A stretch of 64,000 bases of DNA from Pseudarthrobacter phenanthrenivorans (GCF_000813845.1 NZ_JWTB01000024.1:1-64000), one strand, 5' to 3'. Shown: positions 7,278 through 16,821, counted from the stretch's first letter. Notes: generated from the letters alone by a model not told the origin. Program-made: numbers and translations.

Positions 7278-8492
7278 TCATGCCTTGCCGCGTTTCCACC
7301 CACCCCGTTCCGACGCCGCCAGGCCCAGCAGCCCCAGCCTGCCCAGGCCCGCCCGCACCGACTCCAGCCCCAGCCCCGCTACGGCCGACAGCTTTTCCAC
7401 CGACGTGGTGGAGCGAAGCGGCAGGGCATCCAGCAGGATCAGGTCCTCAAGCGTCAGCCCATCCTGCACCGCCGCCTCTCCCGTCCTGTGATCGGGCAGG
7501 GACGTTCCGCTGGGCGAGGCGAGCTCGGCAACTTCCGAGGCGTCAGTCACGCAGACTGCTCCCCCGTCGCGGAGAAGCCGGTGGCAGCCCGCGGAGTTGG
7601 CACTGTGGACTGAACCCGGAACGGCACCGACGGCACGGCCCAGGGTTTCTGCGTGGTGCGCCGTATTCAAGGCCCCCGAGCGCCACCGGGCCTCCACGAC
7701 AACGGTGACCGACGAGAGGGCCGCGATGAGGCGGTTCCGTTGGAGGAAGCGGTACCGCGTGGGCGCCGATCCTGGCGGCACCTCCGCCAGAACCGCTCCC
7801 TGATTGGCCACGGCGCGCAGGAGGTCATCGTTTCCTGACGGGTAGAAGCGGTCCACTCCCCCGGCCATCACGGCAATCGTGGGTACTGCGGAGGTGCCGC
7901 CGGCGAGGGCGGCACGGTGGGCGTGGGCGTCGATTCCGTAGGCTCCGCCGGAGACAATCGTGAAGCCGCGCTGCCCCAGCGAATACGCGAGGTCGCCCGT
8001 GACCGCCGCCCCATAGCTGGTGCTGTCCCGGGATCCCACCAGGGCGATACACCTGTCCGCCCCCGGCAGTGGCTGCGCCTGGCCCCGCCACCACAGACAG
8101 ATGGGTTCCTGGATTCCGAGGTCGGCCAGCTGGGCCGGCCACAGTTCATCGGAGGGAATGATGAGCCGCCCGCCAATGCGGGCCATGGTGGCCAGGTCCC
8201 GTTCAGGTGCCAGGTCGGGGATCCTCGGCTGCCAACGCTTCAATGCCGCGGCAAGCCCCGCCCAGCTGCCGGTTCCGTTCTCGGCCAGCATGGAAGTGAT
8301 CCGGTGCTCCAGCCCCGGCCCCGCTGCCATCCCGCCCGTGGCGATGCGTAGCGCGTCAGTTGCCCCCACAGTCTGCACCAGGGCCAGGCCGGCGGCATCC
8401 TGCGGTTCCATCAGCCGGGAAAGCGCGGCCCGCGCCAACCGTTCCTGGTCCATGCCCGGTTCCTTCCACCGAGGATCCTTCAGTTCGCTCAT
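7278..8492 (-). CDS. dprA: DNA processing protein DprA
   Basis: This 404-residue Rossmann-type protein carries the DprA/Smf core (residues about 120-330) with IALVGSRDSTSYG, SGGAYGIDAHAH and RNRLIAALS motifs. DprA binds incoming single-stranded DNA and loads RecA during transformation. The start at 8492 has AAAAGG nine bases upstream; an alternative ATG at 8510 overlaps the comM stop. Either way the genes are translationally close. The C-terminus has a winged-helix-like extension (LTLEDLILLDALPLRSTTSV). Whether the organism is transformable cannot be told from this locus. Confidence 0.88.
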   Translation of the reverse strand: MSELKDPRWKEPGMDQERLARAALSRLMEPQDAAGLALVQTVGATDALRIATGGMAAGPGLEHRITSMLAENGTGSWAGLAAALKRWQPRIPDLAPERDLATMARIGGRLIIPSDELWPAQLADLGIQEPICLWWRGQAQPLPGADRCIALVGSRDSTSYGAAVTGDLAYSLGQRGFTIVSGGAYGIDAHAHRAALAGGTSAVPTIAVMAGGVDRFYPSGNDDLLRAVANQGAVLAEVPPGSAPTRYRFLQRNRLIAALSSVTVVVEARWRSGALNTAHHAETLGRAVGAVPGSVHSANSAGCHRLLRDGGAVCVTDASEVAELASPSGTSLPDHRTGEAAVQDGLTLEDLILLDALPLRSTTSVEKLSAVAGLGLESVRAGLGRLGLLGLAASERGGWKRGKA

Positions 8493-8506
8493 GCCTGCCA
8501 TCCTTT

Positions 8507-10054
8507 TCATGCCGCGGCAGCGGCGGCCTGCCGCAGGCCGAGTGCCTGGCCGATGTCGTTGGTGTCGGGCGCTTCCCGGTGCCCAAGGTCTGCCAGCGTC
8601 CATGCCAGCCGCAGGACGCGGTCGTAGCCCCGCGCGGTCAACACACCGCGCTCCAGGGACTGGTCAAGGATTCGGGTGGCGGCCGGGGGCAGCCGCAGTT
8701 CGCCGCGCAGGATGCGGCCCGGCACCTGCGAATTGGTTTCCAGGCCAAAGCAGCCGAGCCGTTCGGCCTGGCGGGCCCGGGCATCACGCACCCTGGCCGC
8801 CACCGATGCGGTGTCCTCCTCCGTTCTGGCCTGGCCGAACTCCGCAAGCGACACCCGCTCCACCTGCAGCTGGATGTCCACCCGGTCCAGCAGCGGACCG
8901 GACATCCTGGCGAGGTAGCGGCGGCGCATCATGGGCGTACACGTGCACTCAAGCCCCTTGCCCGAGGCCTTCCCGCAGGGGCAGGGGTTGGCGGCGAGCA
9001 CCAGCTGGAACCTGGCCGGGTAGGCTGCGGTTCCGGCAGACCGGTGGATCACCAGCTCCCCGCTCTCGAGCGGCTGCCGCAGGGCGTCCAGGACCCGGCG
9101 TTCGTATTCCGGCGCCTCGTCGAGGAACAGCACTCCCCGATGGGCCCGGGAGGCGGCACCAGGCCGGGGCAGCCCCGATCCGCCGCCGATGATGGCCGCT
9201 GCGGTGGCTGAGTGGTGGGGATTCTCAAACGGTGGGCGCCGCAGCAGCTGGACCGTGGATGACGGCAGGCCGCACAGCGAGTGGATGGCGGTGACCTCCA
9301 TGGATTCGTGGTCGCCGAGGTCGGGCAGGAGGCCGGGAAGGCGCTCGGCCAGCATGGTCTTACCGGCACCTGGAGGCCCGGTGAGCAGCACGTGGTGGGC
9401 TCCGGCGGCGGCCACCTCAAGCGCCCGGCGTGCGTCGCCCTGCCCGGAGACATCCGCCATATCAGGGCACGGTCCCACCGCCGCAGGGCCGTCACCGGCA
9501 TCGTCCGGGTCGTCCGGTTCGAAGTCGAGGGCAAGCTCCTGCGGATCGGCTCCGCAGTCGAGTGCCAGCCGGGCCAGCGTGCGGTAGCCCCGGACCCTGG
9601 CCCCGGGCACGAGGGAGGCCTCGGCAAGGTTGGCGTGGGCCACCACGATATCCGGGTAGCCGGCCTGCACTGCTGCCATGACCGCGGGCAGGACGCCGCG
9701 GACCGGCCGTAACCGGCCGTCCAGCCCGAGCTCGGCGATGAAGACGGTGCGTCCGGTAGGTTTGATGTCGTTCGCGGCCCTGAGCACGGCCATGGTGACG
9801 GCCAGGTCGAACCCCGAGCCACGTTTGGGCAGCGAGGCGGGGATGAGGTTTGCGGTGATCTTCCTGCGGCTGAGGGGGATCCCGGAGTTCTTTGCGGCCG
9901 AGCGGATGCGCTCCTTGGCTTCGTTGAGGGCTGCATCGGGCAGCCCCAGGATGACGAAGGCCGGCAGCGTCTGGCCGATGTCCGCCTCGACCTCCACCAT
10001 GTATCCGTTGAGCCCCACCAGGGCGACGGAGTAGGTCCGGCCGAGCACCATCAC
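8507..10054 (-). CDS. comM: YifB/ComM family Mg-chelatase-like AAA+ ATPase
   Basis: The 515-residue protein has an N-terminal Lon-like domain, then an AAA+ ATPase with Walker A GPPGAGKT and Walker B GVLFLDEAPE, and a C-terminal Mg-chelatase-type region including a cysteine cluster (NPCPCGKASGKGLECTC). ComM proteins are hexameric helicases that promote branch migration when transformed DNA is integrated. The ATG overlaps the yraN stop (ATGA), and its own stop adjoins dprA, forming yraN-comM-dprA-xerC. The pairing with dprA supports a role in DNA uptake or recombination. Confidence 0.88.
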   Translation of the reverse strand: MMVLGRTYSVALVGLNGYMVEVEADIGQTLPAFVILGLPDAALNEAKERIRSAAKNSGIPLSRRKITANLIPASLPKRGSGFDLAVTMAVLRAANDIKPTGRTVFIAELGLDGRLRPVRGVLPAVMAAVQAGYPDIVVAHANLAEASLVPGARVRGYRTLARLALDCGADPQELALDFEPDDPDDAGDGPAAVGPCPDMADVSGQGDARRALEVAAAGAHHVLLTGPPGAGKTMLAERLPGLLPDLGDHESMEVTAIHSLCGLPSSTVQLLRRPPFENPHHSATAAAIIGGGSGLPRPGAASRAHRGVLFLDEAPEYERRVLDALRQPLESGELVIHRSAGTAAYPARFQLVLAANPCPCGKASGKGLECTCTPMMRRRYLARMSGPLLDRVDIQLQVERVSLAEFGQARTEEDTASVAARVRDARARQAERLGCFGLETNSQVPGRILRGELRLPPAATRILDQSLERGVLTARGYDRVLRLAWTLADLGHREAPDTNDIGQALGLRQAAAAAA

Positions 10055-10407
10055 CCCACCCCCTTGAGGTGTTCCACCACGGGTTCCCCGCCGCCGTCGT
10101 CAACGACAGCAATGACGTCCACGCGGCGCAGCGGCATGCGCAGCTCCCGGTCACGGCACCACGCCGCGCCCAGGCGGTGCAGCCGCGCCAGCTTTTCCGG
10201 GCCCACGGCTTCGAAGGGATGGCCGTAGTCCAGGGTGCGCCGGGTCTTGACTTCGGCGATGACCAGCGTGTCGCCGTCGAGGGCAACGATGTCGATCTCG
10301 CCCTCAGCGCACCTCCAGTTGCGCTCCACCACCAGCATGCCCAGCGTCTCAAGATGGCCGGCCGCAAGGTCTTCGCCGTGCCGGCCCAGCAGGTCTTTCG
10401 ATTTCAT
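10051..10407 (-). CDS. yraN: YraN/UPF0102 family putative endonuclease
   Basis: This 118-residue protein belongs to the UPF0102 family, with a Holliday-junction-resolvase-like fold. The nuclease signature is visible: GRHGEDLAAGHLE, then EGEIDIVALDGDTLVIAEVKTR with the conserved E-D-ExK residues. The ATG at 10407 has GGAGG seven bases upstream; longer readings of the frame run into the upstream hairpin region. It is the first gene of yraN-comM-dprA-xerC. The cellular role of the family is not established. Confidence 0.85.
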   Translation of the reverse strand: MKSKDLLGRHGEDLAAGHLETLGMLVVERNWRCAEGEIDIVALDGDTLVIAEVKTRRTLDYGHPFEAVGPEKLARLHRLGAAWCRDRELRMPLRRVDVIAVVDDGGGEPVVEHLKGVG

Positions 10408-10454
10408 GTCTACCTCCGCAACCAGCCTGAGGGCCGGTGGCCGCGGACGACAGG

Positions 10455-10483
10455 AGGCCCCTGCCGTATGTGGACAGGGGCCT
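10455..10483 (-). terminator. Hairpin after the DUF2469 gene
   Basis: AGGCCCCTG (10455-10463) and CAGGGGCCT (10475-10483) form a perfect 9-bp stem, 25 bases beyond the stop of the minus-strand gene ending at 10509. There is no T-run. It separates the rnhB group from yraN. Confidence 0.5.
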
Positions 10484-10508
10484 GTGTGGAGGGTAAGTGG
10501 AGAAGGTC

Positions 10509-10835
10509 CTAGTTGCCCAGGTCCACGTCCTTGGGCAGCGCCAGTTCCTCGCTGCGGGGCAGTTCCTCGACGTTGACGTCCTTGAAGGTCAGGACCCTGA
10601 CGCTCTTGACGAACCGCGCCGAGCGGTAGACGTCCCATACCCAGGCGTCCTGGAGGGTCAGGTCGAAGTAGACTTCGCCGTCAGCGCTGCGGGCCTGGAG
10701 GTCCACATGGTTGGCGAGGTAGAAGCGCCGCTCGGTCTCGACGACGAAGCTGAAGAGGCCGACGACGTCGCGGTACTCACGATAGAGCTGAAGCTCCATG
10801 TCGGTTTCATAGTTCTCAAGATCTTCAGCACTCAT
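10509..10835 (-). CDS. DUF2469 family conserved protein
   Basis: This 108-residue acidic protein (MSAEDLENYETDMELQLYRE at the start) belongs to a small actinobacterial family that sits next to rnhB and lepB, as in Mycobacterium tuberculosis. The ATG at 10835 is preferred for its GATGGAAG ribosome binding region and because homologues start with MSAEDLE. It is 48 bases downstream of rnhB, in the same direction. No catalytic motif is seen and its function is unknown. Confidence 0.82.
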   Translation of the reverse strand: MSAEDLENYETDMELQLYREYRDVVGLFSFVVETERRFYLANHVDLQARSADGEVYFDLTLQDAWVWDVYRSARFVKSVRVLTFKDVNVEELPRSEELALPKDVDLGN

Positions 10836-10883
10836 GCTTCCATCTTGCACCATGTCCGGCACGGCTGCCGCCGCGGGGCGGGG

Positions 10884-11669
10884 TCAGTCGTCGAACGGTT
10901 CATCCCCGTCGGGCACCTCGACACCCTGCAGTTCCCCGCCCAGCAGCCGCCAGCTAACCCGGTGGTAGGGCGTGGGCCCGGCGGCACGCAGGACGTCGCG
11001 GTGCGTCCGGGTGGCATACCCCTTGTTGACGTCCCAGCCGTAATCCGGGTACTCGGTGTGCAGGCTGCGCATGATGCGGTCCCGTTCCACCTTGGCAATG
11101 ACGCTCGCAGCCGCCACGCTGAGGCACTGCATGTCCGCCTTTACCTTGGTGTGGACGGGCGCGTTACAGGAGGCCTCGACCACGGGCTGGTCGAACAGGG
11201 AGGGCTGTTCCGCCGGGGAAAGCCAGTTGTGGCTTCCATCCAGCAGCACGGCGTCCGGAACGACGCCGGCGCCGAGGATACTGCCCCAGGCACGGGTTCC
11301 GGCGAGCCGCAGGGCGGCGATGATGCCGAGAGAATCGATCTCGACGGCGGTTGCGTGCCCCACAGCCGAGGCCACGCTCCAGCGCCGTACCAGGGGATCC
11401 AGCCGTTCGCGTTCCGCGGGGCTGAGAAGTTTGCTGTCCCGCACACCGGCCAACGGCTTTTGGCGTTCCAGGTCCACCACGGCAATGCCCACGCTGACGG
11501 GTCCGGCAAGGGCGCCGCGGCCCACCTCGTCCACTCCGGCCAGCAACCGGATGCCCTGGGCCTTGAATGTGCGCTCATGCCGCAGGGTGGGAGCCTTGCC
11601 GCCACGGGCGGCTGGCTTGGTACCGGAACGTGACGTGGCCGCCGGCGGGGCCTGCACCGCGGAGGACAT
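10884..11669 (-). CDS. rnhB: Ribonuclease HII
   Basis: The 261-residue enzyme cuts RNA in RNA-DNA hybrids and removes misincorporated ribonucleotides. The active-site signature [13 protein letters not shown] carries Asp47 and Glu48; Asp144 lies in [10 protein letters not shown], and the conserved [12 protein letters not shown] helix follows. The ATG at 11669 lies two bases past the lepB stop, which makes an operon with the two signal peptidases likely. The first 40 residues are an Ala/Thr/Arg-rich extension not needed for the fold. Confidence 0.92.
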   Translation of the reverse strand: MSSAVQAPPAATSRSGTKPAARGGKAPTLRHERTFKAQGIRLLAGVDEVGRGALAGPVSVGIAVVDLERQKPLAGVRDSKLLSPAERERLDPLVRRWSVASAVGHATAVEIDSLGIIAALRLAGTRAWGSILGAGVVPDAVLLDGSHNWLSPAEQPSLFDQPVVEASCNAPVHTKVKADMQCLSVAAASVIAKVERDRIMRSLHTEYPDYGWDVNKGYATRTHRDVLRAAGPTPYHRVSWRLLGGELQGVEVPDGDEPFDD

Positions 11670-11671
11670 GG

Positions 11672-12496
11672 TCAGCGCGCCGCCGGCACGTTGCGGAAGA
11701 CGTCCGGGTAGTTGTCCAGTGTCTTGATCCGGTTCAGCGGCCACGCGATGACGGCGGCCTTGCCTTCCAGGTCCTTCAGGTCGATGAAGCCGCCGTCGGT
11801 CTCCATGTGGGCACGGGAATCGGCCGAGTGGTTGCGGTTGTCGCCCATCACCCACACCTTGCCTTCCGGGACGGTGACGTCAAAATTGCGGACCTGCGGC
11901 ACTTCGGCGGGATTGATGTAGGTCTCGTCGATGGCGGTTCCGTTGATGGTCAGTTTACCGCCGGCGTCGCAGCACACCACGTGGTCGCCGGGGAGCCCGA
12001 TGACACGCTTGACGAGGTGCTGGTCCGTGTTGTCCGGCAGGAGTCCGACGAAAGTCAGGCCGTCCTGGACCCAGGTGAACGGGCCCTGTTCCTTGGCCGG
12101 GGCGGGCGGCAGCCAGCCCTTGGTGTCGCGGAATACCACCACGTCACCCCGGCTGAGTGCGAAGGGCTCCGGCACCAGGAGGTTGACGAAGATCCGGTCA
12201 TCGACGTCCAATGTGTTCACCATGGACTCCGAGGGAATGAAGAAGGCCCGGAACAGGAAGGTCTTGATCAGGAAGGACAGCACCACCGCGATCACCACGA
12301 CAGTGGCGATTTCCTTCAGCCATCCCAGCAGCGGGTTGCCGCCGGACTTTGCGGCGGCTTTCGACGCCGGCCGGTTGCGGCGATGGACGGTGCCGGCTGT
12401 TTCACCGGCGTCAGGGGTCCCGGAGGCTGGAACGGCCGGTGACTCTGCGGGGCCGTCGTGGCGCGGGTCGGGGTTCCGCGCTTGGTTCTCGGGCAT
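11672..12496 (-). CDS. lepB: Signal peptidase I (first of two paralogues)
   Basis: This 274-residue membrane protease removes signal peptides from exported proteins. A hydrophilic N-terminal tail of about 55 residues precedes one membrane segment (about 62-80, [20 protein letters not shown]). The catalytic Ser91 follows in [11 protein letters not shown], Lys163 in [11 protein letters not shown], and the GDNR box near the C-terminus. It begins immediately after the stop of the neighbouring lepB paralogue, and rnhB follows two bases on. Both copies keep their catalytic dyad. Confidence 0.93.
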   Translation of the reverse strand: MPENQARNPDPRHDGPAESPAVPASGTPDAGETAGTVHRRNRPASKAAAKSGGNPLLGWLKEIATVVVIAVVLSFLIKTFLFRAFFIPSESMVNTLDVDDRIFVNLLVPEPFALSRGDVVVFRDTKGWLPPAPAKEQGPFTWVQDGLTFVGLLPDNTDQHLVKRVIGLPGDHVVCCDAGGKLTINGTAIDETYINPAEVPQVRNFDVTVPEGKVWVMGDNRNHSADSRAHMETDGGFIDLKDLEGKAAVIAWPLNRIKTLDNYPDVFRNVPAAR

Positions 12497-13174
12497 TTAC
12501 CGTCCGTTCTGTGTTGTGGGCACCGCTGCGGGCGGCCGTGCTACTGGAGCAAATCTATCAAGGGGCCAAAGGATCCGGACTGGCCGGCCGATCACCCGGT
12601 CCACCGGGACCAGGCCGCCGCCGGGGGCACCCAGCAGGCTGCGCGAATCGGCGGACACGGAGCGGTGGTCCCCCATCAGCCAGAGCCTGCCCTGCGGGAC
12701 CACCACGCTGAACTTTTGGGTGCTCGGGGCGTCCCCGGGGAAGATGTAGGGCTCGTCCAGGGCGGATCCATTGACGGTGACGTGCCCGGCGGAATCGCAG
12801 CAGGCCACCGCGTCACCGGGGAGGCCTATGACGCGCTTGACGTAGGTGGTGTCACTGCCTGTGAGCCCGACCCATTGCAGGGCCGAAGCGGCGGCGTCCA
12901 CCACAGGGCCCTTGCCGCTGTTGAGGGGCGCAAAGCTGCCGCGGCCGTCAAAGACAACCACGTCGCCGTGCCTGATCGGTTCGCCCTGGAAATCGGTGCG
13001 GGACACCAGGATGCGGTCCCCGCCCTGCAGGAGCGGTTCCATGGAATCGGACGGGATGAAGTAGACATCCAGCCAGAGGGACCGGACCAGTCCGCTGATG
13101 GTGGCCGCCAGGAGCAGGGCCACCACAACAAAACGCCAGCCCTTTTTGCGGGGCTGGCGTTTTGTCTGGTGCAT
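12497..13174 (-). CDS. lepB: Signal peptidase I (second paralogue)
   Basis: A 225-residue signal peptidase with a short basic N-terminus, one membrane segment (about 14-32), Ser44 in FIPSDSMEPLL, Lys113 in [11 protein letters not shown] and a GDHRS box. It lacks the long cytosolic tail of the adjacent copy and differs in the region before the Lys box, so the two probably prefer different substrates. Its stop codon directly abuts the next lepB start. It lies 83 bases downstream of rplS, beyond a hairpin at the rplS stop. Confidence 0.92.
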   Translation of the reverse strand: MHQTKRQPRKKGWRFVVVALLLAATISGLVRSLWLDVYFIPSDSMEPLLQGGDRILVSRTDFQGEPIRHGDVVVFDGRGSFAPLNSGKGPVVDAAASALQWVGLTGSDTTYVKRVIGLPGDAVACCDSAGHVTVNGSALDEPYIFPGDAPSTQKFSVVVPQGRLWLMGDHRSVSADSRSLLGAPGGGLVPVDRVIGRPVRILWPLDRFAPVARPPAAVPTTQNGR

Positions 13175-13240
13175 GGTCCGTATCCTGGCGCTGGTGCATT
13201 GCTCCGGCGTTTGCCGGCTACGGCCGGGCTCCTGCCTGGC

Positions 13241-13262
13241 AGTAAGTCCGGGAGGACTTACT
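13241..13262 (-). terminator. Hairpin at the end of rplS
   Basis: AGTAAGTCC and GGACTTACT form a perfect 9-bp stem with a 4-base loop, overlapping the rplS stop codon. There is no T-run on the minus strand. It may be a terminator or 3'-end protection that separates rplS from the lepB genes. Confidence 0.55.
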
Positions 13263-13617
13263 TGGCGGAGCTGAAGTCGCGCTTTTCCTTGATCTTGGCG
13301 GCCTTGCCACGCAGCGCACGCATGTAGTACAGCTTGGCGCGGCGGACGTCACCCTTGGTGACAACCTCGATCTTTTCGATGATCGGGGAGTGCACCGGGA
13401 AGGTACGCTCCACACCGACACCGAAGGAAACCTTGCGGACCGTGAAGGTTTCGCGCACGCCGTCGCCCTGGCGGCCCAGGACGAAGCCCTGGAATACCTG
13501 GACACGGGTGTTCTTGCCTTCGATGATGTTCACGTGCACCTTGAGGGTGTCACCCGCGCGGAATTCGGGAACATCGTTGCGCAGCGAGGCTGCATCGACG
13601 GAATCGAGAATATGCAT
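13258..13617 (-). CDS. rplS: 50S ribosomal protein L19
   Basis: The 119-residue protein sits at the interface between the ribosomal subunits. Sequence and length match bL19 ([15 protein letters not shown] at the start, [20 protein letters not shown] near the end). The ATG at 13617 has AGGAG seven bases upstream; a frame reaching 13641 is rejected. It is separated from trmD by 235 bases that contain a candidate promoter, so it may be transcribed apart from rpsP-trmD. Confidence 0.96.
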   Translation of the reverse strand: MHILDSVDAASLRNDVPEFRAGDTLKVHVNIIEGKNTRVQVFQGFVLGRQGDGVRETFTVRKVSFGVGVERTFPVHSPIIEKIEVVTKGDVRRAKLYYMRALRGKAAKIKEKRDFSSAK

Positions 13618-13812
13618 GATTGCACTCCTGGTGAACGCCACAGGTCATTCACTTTGGGTCACGGCGGTCAAGTCCAGCTGCTGGTAGGCAGGCCGGGTCT
13701 CACCGCCGAAGAAAAAGTGGTCCGGCCTCTTCAAGGATTGACGGGCCGGTTGTCCGGCTGTTGGCCGCGCTACCCCCTGTGGCAGGTGCGGACCCAGCAG
13801 ACACAAAGCTTA

Positions 13813-13840
13813 ATTTTGCCACAGCGGCAGGGTTACGCCA
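13813..13840 (-). promoter_or_regulatory. Candidate rplS promoter
   Basis: On the minus strand TTGGCG (13835-13840) and CAAAAT (13813-13818) are 16 bases apart, each matching four of six consensus positions. The site lies just past the trmD stop, about 195 bases upstream of rplS. The rest of the 235-base spacer shows no gene. Confidence 0.35.
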
Positions 13841-13852
13841 ATTCCGCCGGGA

Positions 13853-14665
13853 TCAGTCCTGTCCACCGGCCGCCGCATCCGGGCGACGCACCAGCCTTCC
13901 GTCCACGATGTCGTAGCCCAGGCTGTGCAGTTCGGTGCGGTCGGCACGCGGCAGGCTGCCGGCGTCGAATTCCTCAAGCAGGTCCGGCCGGCGCTGGGCT
14001 GTCCGGCGGTATTGTTCGTGGCGCCGCCACTGCGCAATCCGGCCGTGGTTGCCGCTGAGCAGGACCGGGGGCACCTCCCGGTCGCGCCAGACCGAAGGCT
14101 TGGTGTAGACGGGGTATTCCAGGAGCCCGTCGGAGTGGGACTCCTCCACGAGGGATTCGGGGTTGCCCACCACGCCGGGAAGCAGCCTGCCGATGGCTTC
14201 GACCATGGCCAGGACGGCCACTTCCCCGCCGTTGAGCACGTAGTCACCGAGGCTGACGGGCCGGACAGTGAAGTGCTCCTGCGCCCATTCGATGACCCGC
14301 TCGTCAATGCCTTCGTACCGGCCGCAGGCAAAAGCCAGGTGCGGCTCCTCCGCCAGTTCGTACGCGAGGGCCTGGGTAAAACGTTCACCTGCAGGGGATG
14401 GGACGATCAACACGGGCCGGCGTGCGGGGTCCGGACGTCCTTCCGCGACGGCGGAGAGTGCCTGCGCCCAGGGTTCGGGCTTCATGACCATCCCGGCGCC
14501 GCCGCCGTACGGGGTGTCGTCGACGGAGCGGTGCTTGTCCGTGGTGAAGCTGCGCAGGTCGTGGACGTGAAGGTCCAGGATCCCGTCCTGCCGCGCCTTG
14601 CCAATCAGGGAGAGGTCCAGCGGAGCAAGGTACTCGGGAAAGATGCTGACGACGTCGATCCGCAT
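13853..14665 (-). CDS. trmD: tRNA (guanine-N1)-methyltransferase
   Basis: The 270-residue SPOUT-class enzyme makes m1G37 next to the anticodon of tRNAs reading CNN and some GNN codons, preventing frameshifts. Its trefoil-knot SAM-binding region is evident ([13 protein letters not shown] and [20 protein letters not shown]). The ATG directly follows the rimM stop, giving rpsP-khpA-rimM-trmD, a classic bacterial gene order. Length is slightly above average because of a charged C-terminal tail. Confidence 0.96.
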   Translation of the reverse strand: MRIDVVSIFPEYLAPLDLSLIGKARQDGILDLHVHDLRSFTTDKHRSVDDTPYGGGAGMVMKPEPWAQALSAVAEGRPDPARRPVLIVPSPAGERFTQALAYELAEEPHLAFACGRYEGIDERVIEWAQEHFTVRPVSLGDYVLNGGEVAVLAMVEAIGRLLPGVVGNPESLVEESHSDGLLEYPVYTKPSVWRDREVPPVLLSGNHGRIAQWRRHEQYRRTAQRRPDLLEEFDAGSLPRADRTELHSLGYDIVDGRLVRRPDAAAGGQD

Positions 14666-15211
14666 CTAGTCAGTGCCTTCCGTCGCGGAGGGGGCGGCGT
14701 CGTCGGCGTTGAGTTCGAACAGGCCGTCCGGCGGGGTCAGGACGATGAAGCCTTCCTCAATGTTGACCTCGGGGACGATTTGCTCAACGAACGGGACGAG
14801 GATTTCAGCCCCTTCCGGGGTAGTCACCAGAAGCAGGTCCTGGACGGGCATGGTGTTCAGTGCCGTCACCTTGCCCACCACCCGTGTTCCGACCCGTGCC
14901 TCCAGGCCGACGAGTTCGTGTTCGTACCAGCCCTCGTCGTCGTCCCCGTCAAGTTCTTCCGTTTCGATGAACAGCTTGGCGCCGCGGAGGGTTTCGGCCG
15001 TGTTGCGGTCCGCCACTTCCTCAAAACCGAGGAGCAGGATGTCCTTGTTCCAGCGCGCACTGCTTACCGTCAGCGGACCGGACGCCGCGGGCTCGACAAG
15101 AAACTCCGTGCCGGGGACGAAGCGGTCCTCCGGAGCGTCGGTCAGCACCTGGACCGTGACTTCCCCGCGAATGCCGTGCGGCTTGCCAATCCGTGCCACC
15201 TGAAGCTGCAT
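14666..15211 (-). CDS. rimM: Ribosome maturation factor RimM
   Basis: The 181-residue protein helps assemble the 30S head by binding S19. The N-terminal RimM fold (QLQVARIGKPHGIRGEVTVQ) and C-terminal PRC-barrel (ALNTMPVQDLLLV, ILVPFVEQIVP) are clear. The ATG at 15211 has AGAGGAA before it; a longer frame to 15280 is not supported. The stop abuts trmD. A hairpin-like GC-rich stretch lies upstream, between it and khpA. Confidence 0.94.
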   Translation of the reverse strand: MQLQVARIGKPHGIRGEVTVQVLTDAPEDRFVPGTEFLVEPAASGPLTVSSARWNKDILLLGFEEVADRNTAETLRGAKLFIETEELDGDDDEGWYEHELVGLEARVGTRVVGKVTALNTMPVQDLLLVTTPEGAEILVPFVEQIVPEVNIEEGFIVLTPPDGLFELNADDAAPSATEGTD

Positions 15212-15325
15212 CTGTTCCTCTGTTTCCGGGTTGTGGTTCTGTTGGAGCTTTTTCTTGGTAAAGCACTCCGGCCCCTCCACCTGGTGGTGGAGGGGCCGGA
15301 GCAGGAACTGAATGTTGCCGAGCGC

Positions 15326-15568
15326 TCAGCGGCGGCGGTCGGTGTCGACGACGTCGACCCTTACCGGTTCGCCGCCGGCCAGCGCCGCCACGACGGTGCG
15401 CAAAGCGCGCGCCGTCCGGCCCTGCCGGCCAATCACCCGTCCAAGGTCGTCCTGGTGAACGCGCACCTCGAGGGTGTCCCCGCGGCGGTTGCTCTTTGAA
15501 CTGACCTTGACGTCATCAGGGGAATCCACGATTCCCCGGACCAGGTGCTCCAGCGCTTCTGCCAGCAA
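15326..15568 (-). CDS. khpA: KhpA-type KH-domain RNA-binding protein
   Basis: This 80-residue protein is a single KH domain with the RNA-binding loop GRVIGRQGRTARALR. KhpA, usually with KhpB, binds small and messenger RNAs. The start is TTG at 15568, one base after the rpsP stop, with GAGG inside the end of rpsP; from there it reads (M)LAEALEHLVRGIVDSPDDV, as expected for the family. It sits between rpsP and rimM, the standard actinobacterial position. Confidence 0.9.
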   Translation of the reverse strand: MLAEALEHLVRGIVDSPDDVKVSSKSNRRGDTLEVRVHQDDLGRVIGRQGRTARALRTVVAALAGGEPVRVDVVDTDRRR

Positions 15569-15569
15569 C

Positions 15570-15992
15570 TTACTCAGCCTCGGTGGTCTCAGCTTCGGCG
15601 TCGGCCGGGGCCTCGGCAGCGTCAGACTTGGATGCCTTCTTGGTGATGGCTTCCGGGATGATGACCGAGCCCTTCTCCGGGGCAACGAAGGCTTCCTTCT
15701 CGACCTTGGTCTTGAGGGTGCCTTCCTGGCCCGGCAGGCCCTTGAACTTCTGCCAGTCACCGGTGATCTTCAGGATCGCGGCAACCTGCTCGGACGGCTG
15801 GGCGCCGACGGAGAGCCAGTACTGGGCACGCTCGGAGTTGACCTCGATGAACGAAGGCTCCTCGGTGGGGTGGTACTTGCCGATTTCCTCGATGGCGCGG
15901 CCATCACGCTTGGTGCGTGAGTCCGCAACGACGATGCGGTAGTACGGGGCGCGCATCTTGCCGAAGCGCTTAAGGCGAATCTTTACGGCCAC
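15570..15992 (-). CDS. rpsP: 30S ribosomal protein S16
   Basis: The 140-residue bS16 protein binds 16S rRNA early in small-subunit assembly. The conserved core ([20 protein letters not shown]) is followed by an Ala/Glu-rich acidic tail of about 35 residues common in actinobacteria. The start is GTG at 15992 with GGAG upstream; longer readings extend into noncoding sequence. It heads the rpsP-khpA-rimM-trmD operon, and a promoter candidate lies 130 bases upstream. Confidence 0.95.
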   Translation of the reverse strand: MAVKIRLKRFGKMRAPYYRIVVADSRTKRDGRAIEEIGKYHPTEEPSFIEVNSERAQYWLSVGAQPSEQVAAILKITGDWQKFKGLPGQEGTLKTKVEKEAFVAPEKGSVIIPEAITKKASKSDAAEAPADAEAETTEAE

Positions 15993-16124
15993 TTTTGTGG
16001 TCACTCCTGTTTCAGAAAAGGGGTGAACCCGGCTTTCTGCACCCGTGGGGCGGGCCGTACTTGCGGGCTCGAAGGACAGGATCCGGACACGGAGAGAGGG
16101 GCCGCGCGGATCGAGTACCTGTCC

Positions 16125-16154
16125 ATTGTGCCAGATGGGCGGCGTTATTTCGAA
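16125..16154 (-). promoter_or_regulatory. Candidate promoter of the rpsP operon
   Basis: On the minus strand TTCGAA and CACAAT are 18 bases apart, the -10 being preceded by TGG. The site is in the 236-base spacer upstream of rpsP, which contains no other gene. The -35 is weak, so confidence rests mainly on the -10 and the position. Confidence 0.4.
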
Positions 16155-16170
16155 CTTCGAACCGCCGGAC

Positions 16171-16191
16171 CCGCAGCGCTTGAGGCTGCGG
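16171..16191 (-). terminator. Hairpin after the gene ending at 16229
   Basis: CCGCAGC (16171-16177) and GCTGCGG (16185-16191) form a perfect 7-bp stem with a 7-base loop, 38 bases past the stop of the minus-strand gene. There is no T-run. Confidence 0.4.
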
Positions 16192-16228
16192 GAGTTCCGG
16201 ACGGTTCCGCAGGACCAGGCGGGAATCG

Positions 16229-16684
16229 TCAGGCGGACCAGACGTACAGGCCGGTGCGCTCCGAATCGTCGATTCCGGCAGCGAGTTCCGCCAGCTGCTG
16301 CACGTAGGTGCGCGCCTTGCCGGCGCCGAACGGCATGTCTTCCTGCCCCGCCCACTGTTCGGCAACATCGTCAAGGACGTTGCCGTCGCCTTCGGTCTCA
16401 TAGGTCAGCAGGTCCGCGAGGGCGCGCACCATGGCCGGCGGCACCGCCAGGAGGGAATCGCTGGCCACGTCCACCAAGGTCAGCTCATAGTCGGCGCCGC
16501 CGGCGTGCACGGCTTTTCCGGCGAGATCGCCGAGCTGCTCCACTTCAAAGTCGCTGACGTCCTGGATGCGGACGGCCTGGCCGGCGGGACCGGCATTTGC
16601 GGCCGCAGCGCTGCCTTCATCAAGGATGCCGGCGCGTTTCAGCGCGGCGTCATGGGTGGCGACAAAGATCTCGGTGAAGCCCAT
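16229..16684 (-). CDS. Uncharacterised protein, 151 residues
   Basis: I do not recognise this family. The protein begins [19 protein letters not shown], is acidic and soluble, and shows no signal peptide, membrane segment or catalytic motif. Codon use matches the neighbours and GAAGGA lies nine bases before the ATG, so it is very likely expressed. It stands alone between the rpsP operon and the VOC gene. The sequence ([29 protein letters not shown]) suggests a compact alpha/beta fold, but no function can be assigned. Confidence 0.75.
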   Translation of the reverse strand: MGFTEIFVATHDAALKRAGILDEGSAAAANAGPAGQAVRIQDVSDFEVEQLGDLAGKAVHAGGADYELTLVDVASDSLLAVPPAMVRALADLLTYETEGDGNVLDDVAEQWAGQEDMPFGAGKARTYVQQLAELAAGIDDSERTGLYVWSA

Positions 16685-16821
16685 GGCGGGTGTCCTTCTT
16701 CCGTTGGCGGAACTGCGCGCCGTCCGCTGCCTGCGGTCCGGCCGTACGGGATCAGCCTAGTAGTTTCCGAGCTGCCGGCGCACGCGGGCTGCCGGTCCAC
16801 GCGGGCGGTCAGGGCCGCCGG

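Noticed and set aside
5999..7708. Long plus-strand open frame of 569 codons
   Set aside because: It is antisense to xerC and dprA and is Arg/Pro/Gly-rich, a typical shadow frame in high-GC DNA.
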